Below, piece after piece: positions 46,401 to 53,607 of a stretch of DNA of 64,000 nt (positions are counted from its first letter, which is position 1; each line of letters starts with the position of its first letter). The stretch spans positions 186,001-250,000 of the forward strand of contig CAVOOI010000007.1 in assembly GCA_963697455.1 (NCBI GenBank), read 5' to 3'. A model generated the notes under the pieces. The model saw only the letters and a list, made by a program, of their open reading frames with translations. It had not been told where the DNA came from and searched no databases. Both the position numbers and the translations under genes were made by a program. The stretch is from JAFEDN01 sp963697455 (GTDB lineage: Bacteria; Pseudomonadota; Gammaproteobacteria; Coxiellales; Coxiellaceae).

Positions 46401-46576
46401 GGAGTTGTTGGCAGTCGCCTCAGGAACGCCCTTCGGCGAAAAGCCTGGTGAAAAGCATGAGTGACTTATTTAAGACGATCCCTGAAGATGACAAACTCTC
46501 CACTCCATCCAAAGGGTCTGAAGTAGAGATACAAAGCCTGGTGCCCAGTTATGTTCGGAGTGAATTTAATAGTTGA
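43478..46576 (+). CDS. Receptor-like TKL kinase with LVIVD propeller in a cadherin-like domain
   Basis: 1032 residues. Residues 1-205: helical, with coiled coil. About 208-250: front half of a dystroglycan-type cadherin-like domain (NPIPNQRIKVNQMYSYSL, SSLPGWLSL). About 250-545: seven or so LVIVD-type propeller repeats (GTTAFVAD...LLILDVSTPSNPRLLGSY). About 546-585: back half of the cadherin-like domain (LTGIPPNN...TFTLTI). About 588-612: membrane helix, then RRRR stop-transfer. About 728-1000: kinase with LGEGAYGTVY, VAIKE, HRDLKSLN, DFGLSK and MAPE, all intact. No N-terminal signal peptide is seen, so export may depend on SecB and the helix. Operon with secB and the next kinase. Confidence 0.8.
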   Translation: MKSFVQSNLSALNSTHSLSTLSNATGGLSVLLATKGWRDLSPEIYAAESADQAKEQRLRGALQSYELQPDKRRGWELLKLLRGAETDLQDNYIYAKKQQMLYQAQAEQEAKSGGGIISDWTRWLWHGMQDFMGSSNEALVEKYARLAAKCQRQQAELSRWTIALRQELLVDSTPSTEEIIAIDTPTAKAAQRRLLQQSGSLVTVKNPIPNQRIKVNQMYSYSLNDVFSGEYTVLGAVETGQSSLPGWLSLQYQLLGSYPVGCTWVTVSGTTAFVADGNALLILDVSTPSNPQLLGRYAGAGSGSAYGVAISGTTAFVAYGDSGLLVLDVSTPSNPRLLGSYPAGSGSWSNSVAVSGTIAFVTESSGLLILNVSIPSNPRLLSNYPSGSQFVAVSGTTAFLADYSGLLILDVSTPSNPRLLGSYPTGSLGSAKGVVVSGTTAFVADYTGGLLILDVSTLSNPQLLGSYPAGSSGAANSVAVSGTTAFVANNNAVLILDVSTPSNPRLLGSYACSFAGSGIAYGVAVLGTTAFVADFNAGLLILELSQGQLTGIPPNNFLWQSVSLTINARNFTTTLASTTFTLTIALNSIAIIAGAVVGSVAGVALLAGLGFWIRRRRLATIESINLDNSDDNGSIKPSPPLPDSISNLLPDEQKKPQKLEADTIVPTILETDIVPTTSTHISTTPLPHSKTLPEEKSETSEPQESKMASKPRPNSPSQQIDDSGEIKISIKASFADLEIDYDHKLGEGAYGTVYKGVYKYNPVAIKELHTKQLSTAAQKELKLEAGIMATMRSDNLVELRGVCLEAPHYCLVMELMPKGSLYGVLKNNPELPLAVKYRIALDVVSGLAQLHDMDILHRDLKSLNVLLDERFRAKIGDFGLSKVKSEIGNMSTAKGAKGTLGWMAPELMDDPPPPATTMADIYACGMIFWELVVKPYRTPFQGLALQALMIAKISRGINQETIPKDCPAAFTQLMRSCWQSPQERPSAKSLVKSMSDLFKTIPEDDKLSTPSKGSEVEIQSLVPSYVRSEFNS

Positions 46577-46594
46577 ATAACAAGGAAATGTTTT

Positions 46595-48346
46595 ATGATG
46601 GGAGTAGATACCATTAAAGGGGTTTATCAAATAGCGCAAGCTATTTATACACAGGTTCAATTGGTAAAAGCCAATAAATCCCAGTGCCTGCGTTTATCTT
46701 CACGAGTTAAAATCGTAGAGGACGCTGTCCGTAAACTGGAAACTATGCCGCCCTCAAAAGATTATGAGAAAGGGTTAGAAATGTTACATACCTGCCTGGA
46801 TGACACATTGGAATTTATAAAACAATTTACCGACCAGAAAAAGTGGTACCAGAAAGCCGTGTATGCGCAGAAAAATCAAACGCGGTTCGAAGAATTAAAT
46901 AAACAACTTCAAGAATGTTTACCCTTGTTGAACTTAGGCATAATGGTTCATCAGTTAAGCAAACGTGAAGAAGACACGGCGGATCAAAAAACGGATGCGA
47001 GAGCATTGCATGTCGGTCAGGAAAAGATCATATCGTTAAATAAAAAATTGCTCGAAGAACTGCAGGTGTTGAAAGGCGCTGAAGCAAAACGTGACAAAAT
47101 TCTGGTTCAGCAGTTGGCTTCCATCCGTAAAGCGCTGCAACTCGAACCAAAACCACTCATCGAAGCACGGGATCGGATCAATTATTACGAGCTCACGTTT
47201 GAGGAGTTACTGGGTACTGGCAGCGTCAGTAATGTATATCGGGGAAAATGGCGTGAAAAACAAGCTGTGGCGATAAAATTGTTTAATGTGCAGCTCAGTG
47301 ACACTGCCGAGTTCGAGCGTGAAGTTAAAATAATGAGCCGGTTGCGTCATTCCAACATCGTGCAGTTTTATGGAGCCTGTCTGGAAGAGGGGAACGCCTG
47401 CCTGGTTGTGGAATTGATGGAAGGCCGCAACCTGGTTCAATATATGGCTGAATATAAATTGGATCCATTAAAGAAACGGCGGATTGCATTGGACATTGGC
47501 AATGGGCTGCATTATTTGCATCAAAGCGGAATAATTCATCGAGATTTAAAAAGTTTGAATATTTTATTGACTCGCGAGGGCATAGCTAAAATTACGGATT
47601 TTGGTATGGCTAAAACGCAAACGTTGAGTATTCAATCCCTCGGAGGAAAAATTACCCAGGCGGTCGCCTGGTGCGCGCCAGAGCTATTGTTGGGTAGTGA
47701 AGACATTACCACCAAAGCGGATATTTATAGTTTTGGCACTATCTTATGGGAAATTTTCACCGGTCAACAGCCATTTGCCGGGTTATCGCTGGGAAAGTTG
47801 ACCCAAAAAGTTCTGGCTGGTGAGCGCGAGCAGTTGCCGGAAACCTTGCCGAAAGGTTTAGGTGAATTAATTGGCAGATGTTGGCTGGCTGATCCCTATC
47901 GGCGGCCTGAGATGGCTGAAATTAACCAATGGTTGGAAAAATATGAACTGGATGAAAGCCTACACTATTCTCAAGGCAAAACATTGGAAAAGGAAGCAAA
48001 ACACAAAGAAGCCAAAAAAGCCTACCAACAGGCTGCCAGCTTAGGTTCGCTTAGCGCTTTAAATGAATTAGGGATCTATGCATTAAAAATGCCGGCTAAA
48101 AAGGCCGATGCTTACAAATTATTTCTGGAAGGGGCACAAAAAGGTCATCTAAAATCGATGCGTAATTTAGCGATCATGCTAGATAAAGGCGATGGCATTC
48201 CGGCTGATCCTAAGAAAGCGTTGGAGTGGTACGAAAAAGCGGGGGATAAAGAGTCATTAGCGCGCGCCAAACGGTTAAGGGAAAAACTCAGCAGCAGCGT
48301 GGTTGTCGCTCAACCTGGGTTGAATGGCATTATACCGGGAATGTAA
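46595..48346 (+). CDS. MLKL-like protein: helical bundle, TKL kinase, Sel1-like tail
   Basis: 583 residues. Residues 1-130 form helices whose pattern (VYQIAQAIYTQVQLVKANKS, QCLRLSSRVKIVEDAVRKLE) resembles the N-terminal four-helix bundle of MLKL and HeLo-like proteins. A coiled brace follows (~130-190). The kinase (~197-450) has LGTGSVSNVY, VAIKLF, HRDLKSLN, DFGMAK, CAPE and DIYSFG, so is catalytically complete, unlike animal MLKL. The C-terminus (~455-560) has Sel1-like repeats (AKKAYQQAASLGSLSALNEL, PKKALEWYEKAGD). No signal peptide. Starts 18 bases after the receptor-like kinase, with AAGGAAAT upstream. Confidence 0.75.
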   Translation: MMGVDTIKGVYQIAQAIYTQVQLVKANKSQCLRLSSRVKIVEDAVRKLETMPPSKDYEKGLEMLHTCLDDTLEFIKQFTDQKKWYQKAVYAQKNQTRFEELNKQLQECLPLLNLGIMVHQLSKREEDTADQKTDARALHVGQEKIISLNKKLLEELQVLKGAEAKRDKILVQQLASIRKALQLEPKPLIEARDRINYYELTFEELLGTGSVSNVYRGKWREKQAVAIKLFNVQLSDTAEFEREVKIMSRLRHSNIVQFYGACLEEGNACLVVELMEGRNLVQYMAEYKLDPLKKRRIALDIGNGLHYLHQSGIIHRDLKSLNILLTREGIAKITDFGMAKTQTLSIQSLGGKITQAVAWCAPELLLGSEDITTKADIYSFGTILWEIFTGQQPFAGLSLGKLTQKVLAGEREQLPETLPKGLGELIGRCWLADPYRRPEMAEINQWLEKYELDESLHYSQGKTLEKEAKHKEAKKAYQQAASLGSLSALNELGIYALKMPAKKADAYKLFLEGAQKGHLKSMRNLAIMLDKGDGIPADPKKALEWYEKAGDKESLARAKRLREKLSSSVVVAQPGLNGIIPGM

Positions 48347-48373
48347 AACTTTATATCTATAGCGGGAACAAAT

Positions 48374-48406
48374 CCTAGCACCAGCATAGCACCGAAAAAT
48401 AGCGCC
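48374..48406. promoter_or_regulatory. TAGCACC repeat cluster, right arm sites of island 2
   Basis: CCTAGCACCAGCATAGCACC followed by GAAAAATAGCGCC. Same boxes as 34106-34125, here just inside the right end of island 2. Together they support 33939 and 48438 as the two ends used by the integrase at 34160. Confidence 0.55.
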
Positions 48407-48437
48407 TTTGAAAAATTTTTGTAAGTATTTGATAATT

Positions 48438-48482
48438 TGGCTCCCCGGGACGGATTTGAACCGCCGACCAAGTGATTAACAG
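48438..48482 (-). other. Partial tRNA-Asn 3' half, attachment site C
   Basis: Third copy (CACTTGGTCGGCGGTTCAAA, ending GGGAGCCA on the reverse strand); its T-stem is the closest to a normal tRNA-Asn. The 5' half is missing here too. It separates island 2 from island 3. Confidence 0.75.
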
Positions 48483-48603
48483 GTTTCTACTCAAGGTTTC
48501 TCTAAACTTCTCTTTTTATCTATCTCTTTAAATTTATTGATATTTCTTCTAACTCAATCTTCTCTCTTTTTCTCTAAAATGCCCTTAAAATCCCTATTTT
48601 TCT

Positions 48604-48628
48604 TGGCACATTTACACAGGAATTACAC
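48604..48628. promoter_or_regulatory. Candidate integrase arm site (TTACAC pair) by att C
   Basis: TTACACAGGAATTACAC with TGGC upstream, as at 26605 and 33855. It lies on the island-3 side, so island 3 seems to use the same arm type as island 1. Confidence 0.5.
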
Positions 48629-48713
48629 AGAGATTTTTAGTTACGTGAATAACTCCTTATGACCTATGTTGTATCTGTATTTTGATTAGCGATCTTAAAT
48701 ATTACATCAATCC

Positions 48714-48898
48714 GGGAGGGCGCACTAGCGCTCCCACCTAATTTTTCAAAGTCGCCAGCCCCTCATCGCCTTTACGACAGGGCACACTGTTATCGATCAG
48801 ACCCAAAAACCATAAGGCTAATCATCATCATTCGCCTCAGGTCAGCGCTGCCCCCCCCAAAGCACTTCCCCCTCATCGTAACGAAGCATGATGAGGGG
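48714..48898. terminator. Two hairpins in a gene-free stretch
   Basis: GGGAG..CGC/GCG..CTCCC at 48714-48735, and CCCCTCATC/GATGAGGGG at 48869-48898, the latter followed by TGTTTATTTTA. They may terminate the kinase operon from the left or the fis-like gene from the right. No gene is seen in 48483-49013. Confidence 0.45.
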
Positions 48899-49013
48899 TG
48901 TTTATTTTAAGGCAGGAGTTCCCCAGGAGGGAACTCAGCCTGTCCGGGGGTAGTGGATCATTTCGAGCAGTCGGTTGCAGGATATAAATAAATTCAAAAA
49001 TAGTCATTGAGAA

Positions 49014-49340
49014 CTATTTCTCTTTCTTCTTTGGATTTAAATAACCATATTTCTGCATTTTTTTACGTAAGGTGCCGCGGCTGATAGCCAGCAGCTTAGC
49101 GGCGGTGCTTTGATTTTGTCCAGTATACTGGAGCACCATTTCCAGCAGCGGCGATTCGATTTCGGCTAACACCAGTTCATAGAGATTAGCCGGTTGCTGC
49201 CCTTCCAGGCGAATAAAATATTCTCGTAAGGTGCCACGGACGCTATCCCTCAGCGCAGCAGGTTTTGGCGTTGAAGTGGCGATGGTTTCAGTGGTATTGA
49301 TGCCGGTTTGCTGTTCGGCCAGTGGGATGGGTTGGTTCAT
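49014..49340 (-). CDS. fis: Fis-family DNA-binding protein
   Basis: 108 residues. The C-terminal 80 match Fis closely: LREYFIRLEGQQPANLYELV, LAEIESPLLEMVLQYTGQNQ, then STAAKLLAISRGTLRKKMQK. The N-terminal 25 residues are Thr/Pro-rich and not typical. Fis bends DNA and regulates recombination and growth genes. This copy on a mobile island is likely an accessory paralogue acting on the island. Confidence 0.85.
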   Translation of the reverse strand: MNQPIPLAEQQTGINTTETIATSTPKPAALRDSVRGTLREYFIRLEGQQPANLYELVLAEIESPLLEMVLQYTGQNQSTAAKLLAISRGTLRKKMQKYGYLNPKKKEK

Positions 49341-49527
49341 GTCAAAGCTCCTTCAATGATTTAAAAAATGCCTGCTATCCATAGACTGGGACGGTCATAG
49401 CGTCATAGTTTATCCGCCCTGCGCAAAAAGTCAAAAAATATTTTGCCTGGTATATCCGAAACCCGGTATGGCACAAACCTGCCAATACGTTATGATTTTC
49501 GATAGATTTTTAATATTGAGAGTAGGG

Positions 49528-49760
49528 ATGATGAGAGTCTTGATTTTGATATCGCAATTAGAAGCCGCAGAAAATAATCGTTATGCAAAGGTTATCAAGA
49601 CGGCCATGCCAGCGGCTGCACAGCGGGACGTCAGCATGGTATAGAAATTACACAACCGCGAATTGTGTGCGCGTTGCTGGAAGTTGATTTGCCTTTGGCC
49701 GTCACCGCTCAGGTAACGAATTTAGCCGTTGATGTGCTTGAATCCTGGCTGGAGAAATAA
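49528..49760 (+). pseudogene. Small decayed gene
   Basis: From ATG 49528 the frame (MMRVLILISQLEAAENNRYA) stops at about 49644, while another frame continues with ASGCTAGRQHGIEITQPRIV, CALLEVDLPLAVTAQVTNLA and ends at 49760. Both parts have protein-like codon use, so a frameshift near 49590 is likely. Not recognised. The remaining bases of 49341-49836 contain no gene. Confidence 0.4.
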
Positions 49761-49836
49761 TTATTATTTGCCGTGTTGCTTTAGTTATTCGGGTTGTTTT
49801 AGTATTTTATTCCGCCTAGCCAGGAGAGATATTTTT

Positions 49837-50190
49837 TCATTCTTTATAGATAGGTCGTGATTTCAGGCATAAATTTTCTAAATGAGGCATATAATTCATA
49901 AAATAGGTTTCTTTAATTTTAGTAATTAAGTCTTTTTTCGATATCGCCCCAATTTTCTCTCGCATATTCTCGCGGTAATATTCTACTGTTCTAAAATTAA
50001 TTTTCATTAGCTGGCTAGTTTTTTTGCTGGTAAAACGATTAATGCAATAAAACATGCATTTTGCTTCTTGCGGAGTAAAATAAATACCCGGATATTTTTC
50101 ACCTAAATAATATCGTGTTCTTTTCCCTTCCTGAATGAATGTCAATAATCCTGAAGAAAAACCCCATGATTCTTGGCAATTTTTTGACAT
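49837..50190 (-). CDS. LuxR-type HTH regulator
   Basis: 117 residues. The C-terminal part (FTPQEAKCMFYCINRFTSKK, TSQLMKINFRTVEYYRENMR) is a LuxR/GerE helix-turn-helix of about 60 residues. The N-terminal ~40 residues are too short for a receiver or autoinducer domain. It probably regulates island genes. The 50191-50826 region is AT-rich and shows no gene. Confidence 0.75.
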   Translation of the reverse strand: MSKNCQESWGFSSGLLTFIQEGKRTRYYLGEKYPGIYFTPQEAKCMFYCINRFTSKKTSQLMKINFRTVEYYRENMREKIGAISKKDLITKIKETYFMNYMPHLENLCLKSRPIYKE

Positions 50191-50826
50191 AGAAACTCCT
50201 TTGCCCCAAAGACAAAAGATGTTATAGTTTGTCTTGGAACGTTTGTTGTGTACAAATGCACCTGAAGCCAGTCAAGTGGCGCTTGGCTGGCTTTGTTTGA
50301 TGACTAAAAATAGGCATTAATAAAAATTCATGACGACCCCCTCTTTGAAAATGGATTAAAAATTTTTAACCATAATTAAGAATTAAAAATATGGCTTAAT
50401 TTAGAATTGATTTTAGTGCTGGTTGAATAATGACAATTTTTTGATGGAAAAAATAATCATCCCATTGAGAAAAGCCAATATAAGTGTAGATAAAACTTCA
50501 AATGATCATGAAATCGACTGTGTTCCATCACAAGTTCTAGCATAATAAGTTCCCTTGTATCAAAATAACTCTTAAATATGAATAAAATTATGGCTTTTTT
50601 TCTGAGAAAGGCAATTTTTCAGTAAAAATTTCTTAATCAGTTTATGTCACTTTATTTTTTGTTGCATGTCATACTAAATTTGACGGGACACTCAAATTTA
50701 CAGTCAACTTTTTTAATATAGTAGAAAAAAATAGTATGTCAAGTTTAAATTTTTATTAATTAATTTAGCTTAAAAAAATAGATATCCATGAAAAATGGAA
50801 CTCTAATTTTTAAATTTAAATTGTCG

Positions 50827-51156
50827 TCAATTGCTCAGATTGATACGGCAGAGTTTTGCAGTCACTCTCGTGTCAATGGCCAGGCTTTCCTTCAAGAGAT
50901 AATTTTCCGGTGGGAAATTATGCCCGGCTTCCCGCGAGGCTTGATTGAAAATGACTGCTGCACGGCGATTGAGCCGTAATAGCCTATCCGCTTTGGATTC
51001 ATCCGCCGTGGGTTTTGAGTTATTTTGCAATAACAGGTCGATGAAGTGAGTATGACGCGTCGTTTTTCCTTCTTTGTTTTTTTTTGTTTTTGCACAAGAA
51101 AATAGATTGAACCGTTCTTGCGCTCTCTTTTCGACACGAGTCAGTAAATTCTGCTT
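50827..51156 (-). pseudogene. Open frame without start, after the recombinase
   Basis: The reverse frame is open from 51156 to 50827 (about 109 codons) without ATG or GTG near its beginning. The chain (TTRHTHFIDLLLQNNSKPTA, then ADRLLRLNRRAAVIFNQASR) looks like real protein. It begins 21 bases after the recombinase stop. Either it uses a rare start such as the TTG at 51030, or it is a decayed gene. Not recognised. Confidence 0.35.
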
Positions 51157-51177
51157 TTAGTATATTTTTTATGCTTT

Positions 51178-52038
51178 TTATAAATAATTTTGTACAATTT
51201 GAATTCGACCGTGGCCGAGTTCTTCGGTTAAAATCATGCGCGCCAATGTATCTTGGCGGCGCTGTTCATAGTTAAATGTTTTTGGATCGGGGCCTCCGGC
51301 TATGGGCGCGTTCCAACCGGTGAGTTCTTGGTAACGTCGCTGCGCATACGCATGACGGAATCCATGCGAGCGGATATTGGAATTTCGTAATTGCTTATCG
51401 TAAACATTGCGATGCTGGATATACGTTTTGGATTCTGGAATCAGGGATCGGTTCACATTCCAGGCCAATAGCTTTGCTTCATCCAGCCATCGGCGTTGTT
51501 CCGCTGTATGAATAGGAATTTCCCGGTGTCGGTTGCCTTTGCACCACGCACCTAATAAGACTAATTTGTATTCCTGATCGGCTAAATGAGGCTTTATTTT
51601 TAACGATTCTTCCCGCCGCAGTCCAAAGTGTCGCTGAAGTTCCAGCGATATCCGCACATACGGATCCGTAATTTTGGAAATATCGGGATTGACAATCGCA
51701 CGGTTTTTAACTGATTTGGCATAACGAGAGCCAACCTGTAATGTCACGTTGCTGGGTACAAAGGGTTTATCCATCAACACCGCCAAGCGACGCAATGCGG
51801 AGAGCCTGTTTTTGATCGTGCTGACTTTCAGGGATTTTTCCTGCCAATGCTTGGTCAGTTCAACCACATGTTTTTCTTTTAATGATTGAATAGAAGAAAA
51901 TTTATAACCCAAGTCAGACAGTTCATCTAAAATCCGGAATAATATTTGTGTCCGATCATGACGGGTAGCGAATGAATTCTCATGATCTTTCTGTAAAACT
52001 CGATATAAAGAACGTTTTATCTGTTGTTTGAAACTCAT
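51178..52038 (-). CDS. Tyrosine recombinase, island 3
   Basis: 286 residues. N-terminal SAM-like helices (about 1-110), catalytic HFGLRREESL (~165), HGFRHAYAQ (~240) and LGHGRIQIVQNYL with the Tyr two residues from the end. Similar group to the recombinase at 39292. May resolve or invert island DNA. Complete by motif; ends abruptly after NYL. Confidence 0.85.
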   Translation of the reverse strand: MSFKQQIKRSLYRVLQKDHENSFATRHDRTQILFRILDELSDLGYKFSSIQSLKEKHVVELTKHWQEKSLKVSTIKNRLSALRRLAVLMDKPFVPSNVTLQVGSRYAKSVKNRAIVNPDISKITDPYVRISLELQRHFGLRREESLKIKPHLADQEYKLVLLGAWCKGNRHREIPIHTAEQRRWLDEAKLLAWNVNRSLIPESKTYIQHRNVYDKQLRNSNIRSHGFRHAYAQRRYQELTGWNAPIAGGPDPKTFNYEQRRQDTLARMILTEELGHGRIQIVQNYL

Positions 52039-52169
52039 AATTTGTTATCCTTTTAATTTGATGACATCCCTCTAACGGTTATTTTGGTTAGTGTTAAGCC
52101 CCAATTCACACCCCGTTAAAAGTGTGAAAGGTCGAATTGCTTCGACTATAGGACTAAAGGTCGAGGGTC

Positions 52170-52379
52170 TTAGCCACGAAATAAGTGAATAAATTTTTCT
52201 TTTATTTTTTGTAGATTGTCTTCTGTAATGAGTTCATTAATAATTCTTTTTACGCTGAGTGATATTTGAGTTTGTTCAAAAATAGTTGCCTGACATTGCC
52301 TTATTTTTTCAAATTGTTCTTCTTTGATGTAATTAGATTTAATTTCCTGATTATTTGTATTTTTTTGATTTTCTGTCAT
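52170..52379 (-). CDS. Small helical unknown protein
   Basis: 69 residues, AGGAGGA upstream of the ATG. Polar, with a helix pattern in IKEEQFEKIRQCQATIFEQT, then a hydrophobic SVKRIINELI that resembles small relaxosome or ribbon-helix-helix-like DNA-binding proteins only loosely. Sits 131 bases upstream of the recombinase, in the same direction. Confidence 0.5.
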   Translation of the reverse strand: MTENQKNTNNQEIKSNYIKEEQFEKIRQCQATIFEQTQISLSVKRIINELITEDNLQKIKEKFIHLFRG

Positions 52380-53177
52380 CGTTTGTCCTCCTGTAAATAT
52401 TGATTTGTAAAATTTTTCTTGTCTAATTGAATAATTAGTTAAAAATAAGTTAAATAGTTATTTATTTTTTTCTTGTTCTTTCTATATTTTTTATTTTTAA
52501 TATCAATTATTTTATATTTATCGCTGTTAATCTTTTTATCTATAGATTATTAAAATTAATGGCTTAAATTAAATGTTTGTTTTTTAAAATTAATAAAATA
52601 GTTTAAATTAAATACATAATTATTTATGGTTTTTGGTCATTAAATTTTTATTTTTTAATATGAATCCTTGCCGAGAGGTAAGGAAACACTCATCACCCGA
52701 AGGAAATAAGTGCAAAGAAAGGAATAATATTGTTTAACGAATATTATTAAAGTTAACTTAGAAGATAAACTAACTCAAGCAGTGTAGAATGACAGGACGA
52801 AATTACTCGAAGCCATCATATATTTTACGGTTTAATGTCGTGTAAAATGCCGACTCATGACAGCCATTATAACTAAATTTTTGAAGAAGTCAATAGGTTT
52901 TTAAAATTATTTTATAAAAAAGCCTATAAAAATAGTGGTTTTAGTGACTGTCCCTTGTCTTTTCCTGAGTGTCCCTTGTTTCCAATGACGATTTTACTCA
53001 AATAATGATGTGAATTGAGAAGGTTAGCTTTCCATAAATCGCTACGTCACTGAGTAAACTCAGTGACGTAGCTTTTGTGAAATCCAATAATAATTTTTTA
53101 AATGAATAATTAATTTTTATGTTAGAAAGTTAATTTTTCCATGAATAGTAAGTTTATTAAATTTATGAATAATTTAG
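52380..53177. other. AT-rich gene-free stretch with a perfect hairpin
   Basis: Very AT-rich (52430-52680) with no credible gene. At 53041-53072, GCTACGTCACTGAGT and ACTCAGTGACGTAGC form a perfect 15-bp stem with a two-base loop, followed by TTTTGTG. It lies downstream of the response regulator gene on the reverse strand and probably acts as a terminator. Confidence 0.6.
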
Positions 53178-53603
53178 TTATTTGTTGCCCTTGTGATAGT
53201 TTCTTTTTTGAGCAGAGGTAGAAATAGGGGTCTGGCAACCATATTGATTTAAAACGGCTTGTGCTGTTTGTAGAGTTAAGGGCTTAATGAGATAATCATC
53301 CATGCCTGCCGCTAATGCTTTAGTTTTCATCGCCAGGTCATCATGGGCGGTCAGTGCGATGATAGGCACGTGATGGCCGTGCTTTTCTTGCTCTCGAATC
53401 AATTGAGCCGCCATGATACCGTCGATACCTGGCAGTCCAATATCCATAAAAATCAAATCATAGTGATTTTGTTGACATAACACTATGCTGTCTTCGCCAG
53501 TAGTGGCAACCTCTACAAGGCAATCAAGTTGTTGCAATATGGTTTTGACGATCATTTGTGGCAAAGGAGAGTCCTCGACCAGTAATATTTTTTTGCTCTG
53601 CAT
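53178..53603 (-). CDS. Single-domain response regulator
   Basis: 141 residues from the ATG at 53603 behind AAGGA. CheY-like receiver with VEDSPLP, phospho-Asp in LIFMDIGLPG (~52), Thr in ALTAHD and Lys in YLIKPLT, all present. The C-terminal tail is short, with no output domain. Overlaps or abuts the histidine kinase gene, so the two form a pair. Might pass phosphate on or act by binding. Confidence 0.85.
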   Translation of the reverse strand: MQSKKILLVEDSPLPQMIVKTILQQLDCLVEVATTGEDSIVLCQQNHYDLIFMDIGLPGIDGIMAAQLIREQEKHGHHVPIIALTAHDDLAMKTKALAAGMDDYLIKPLTLQTAQAVLNQYGCQTPISTSAQKRNYHKGNK

Positions 53604-53607
53604 CGTT

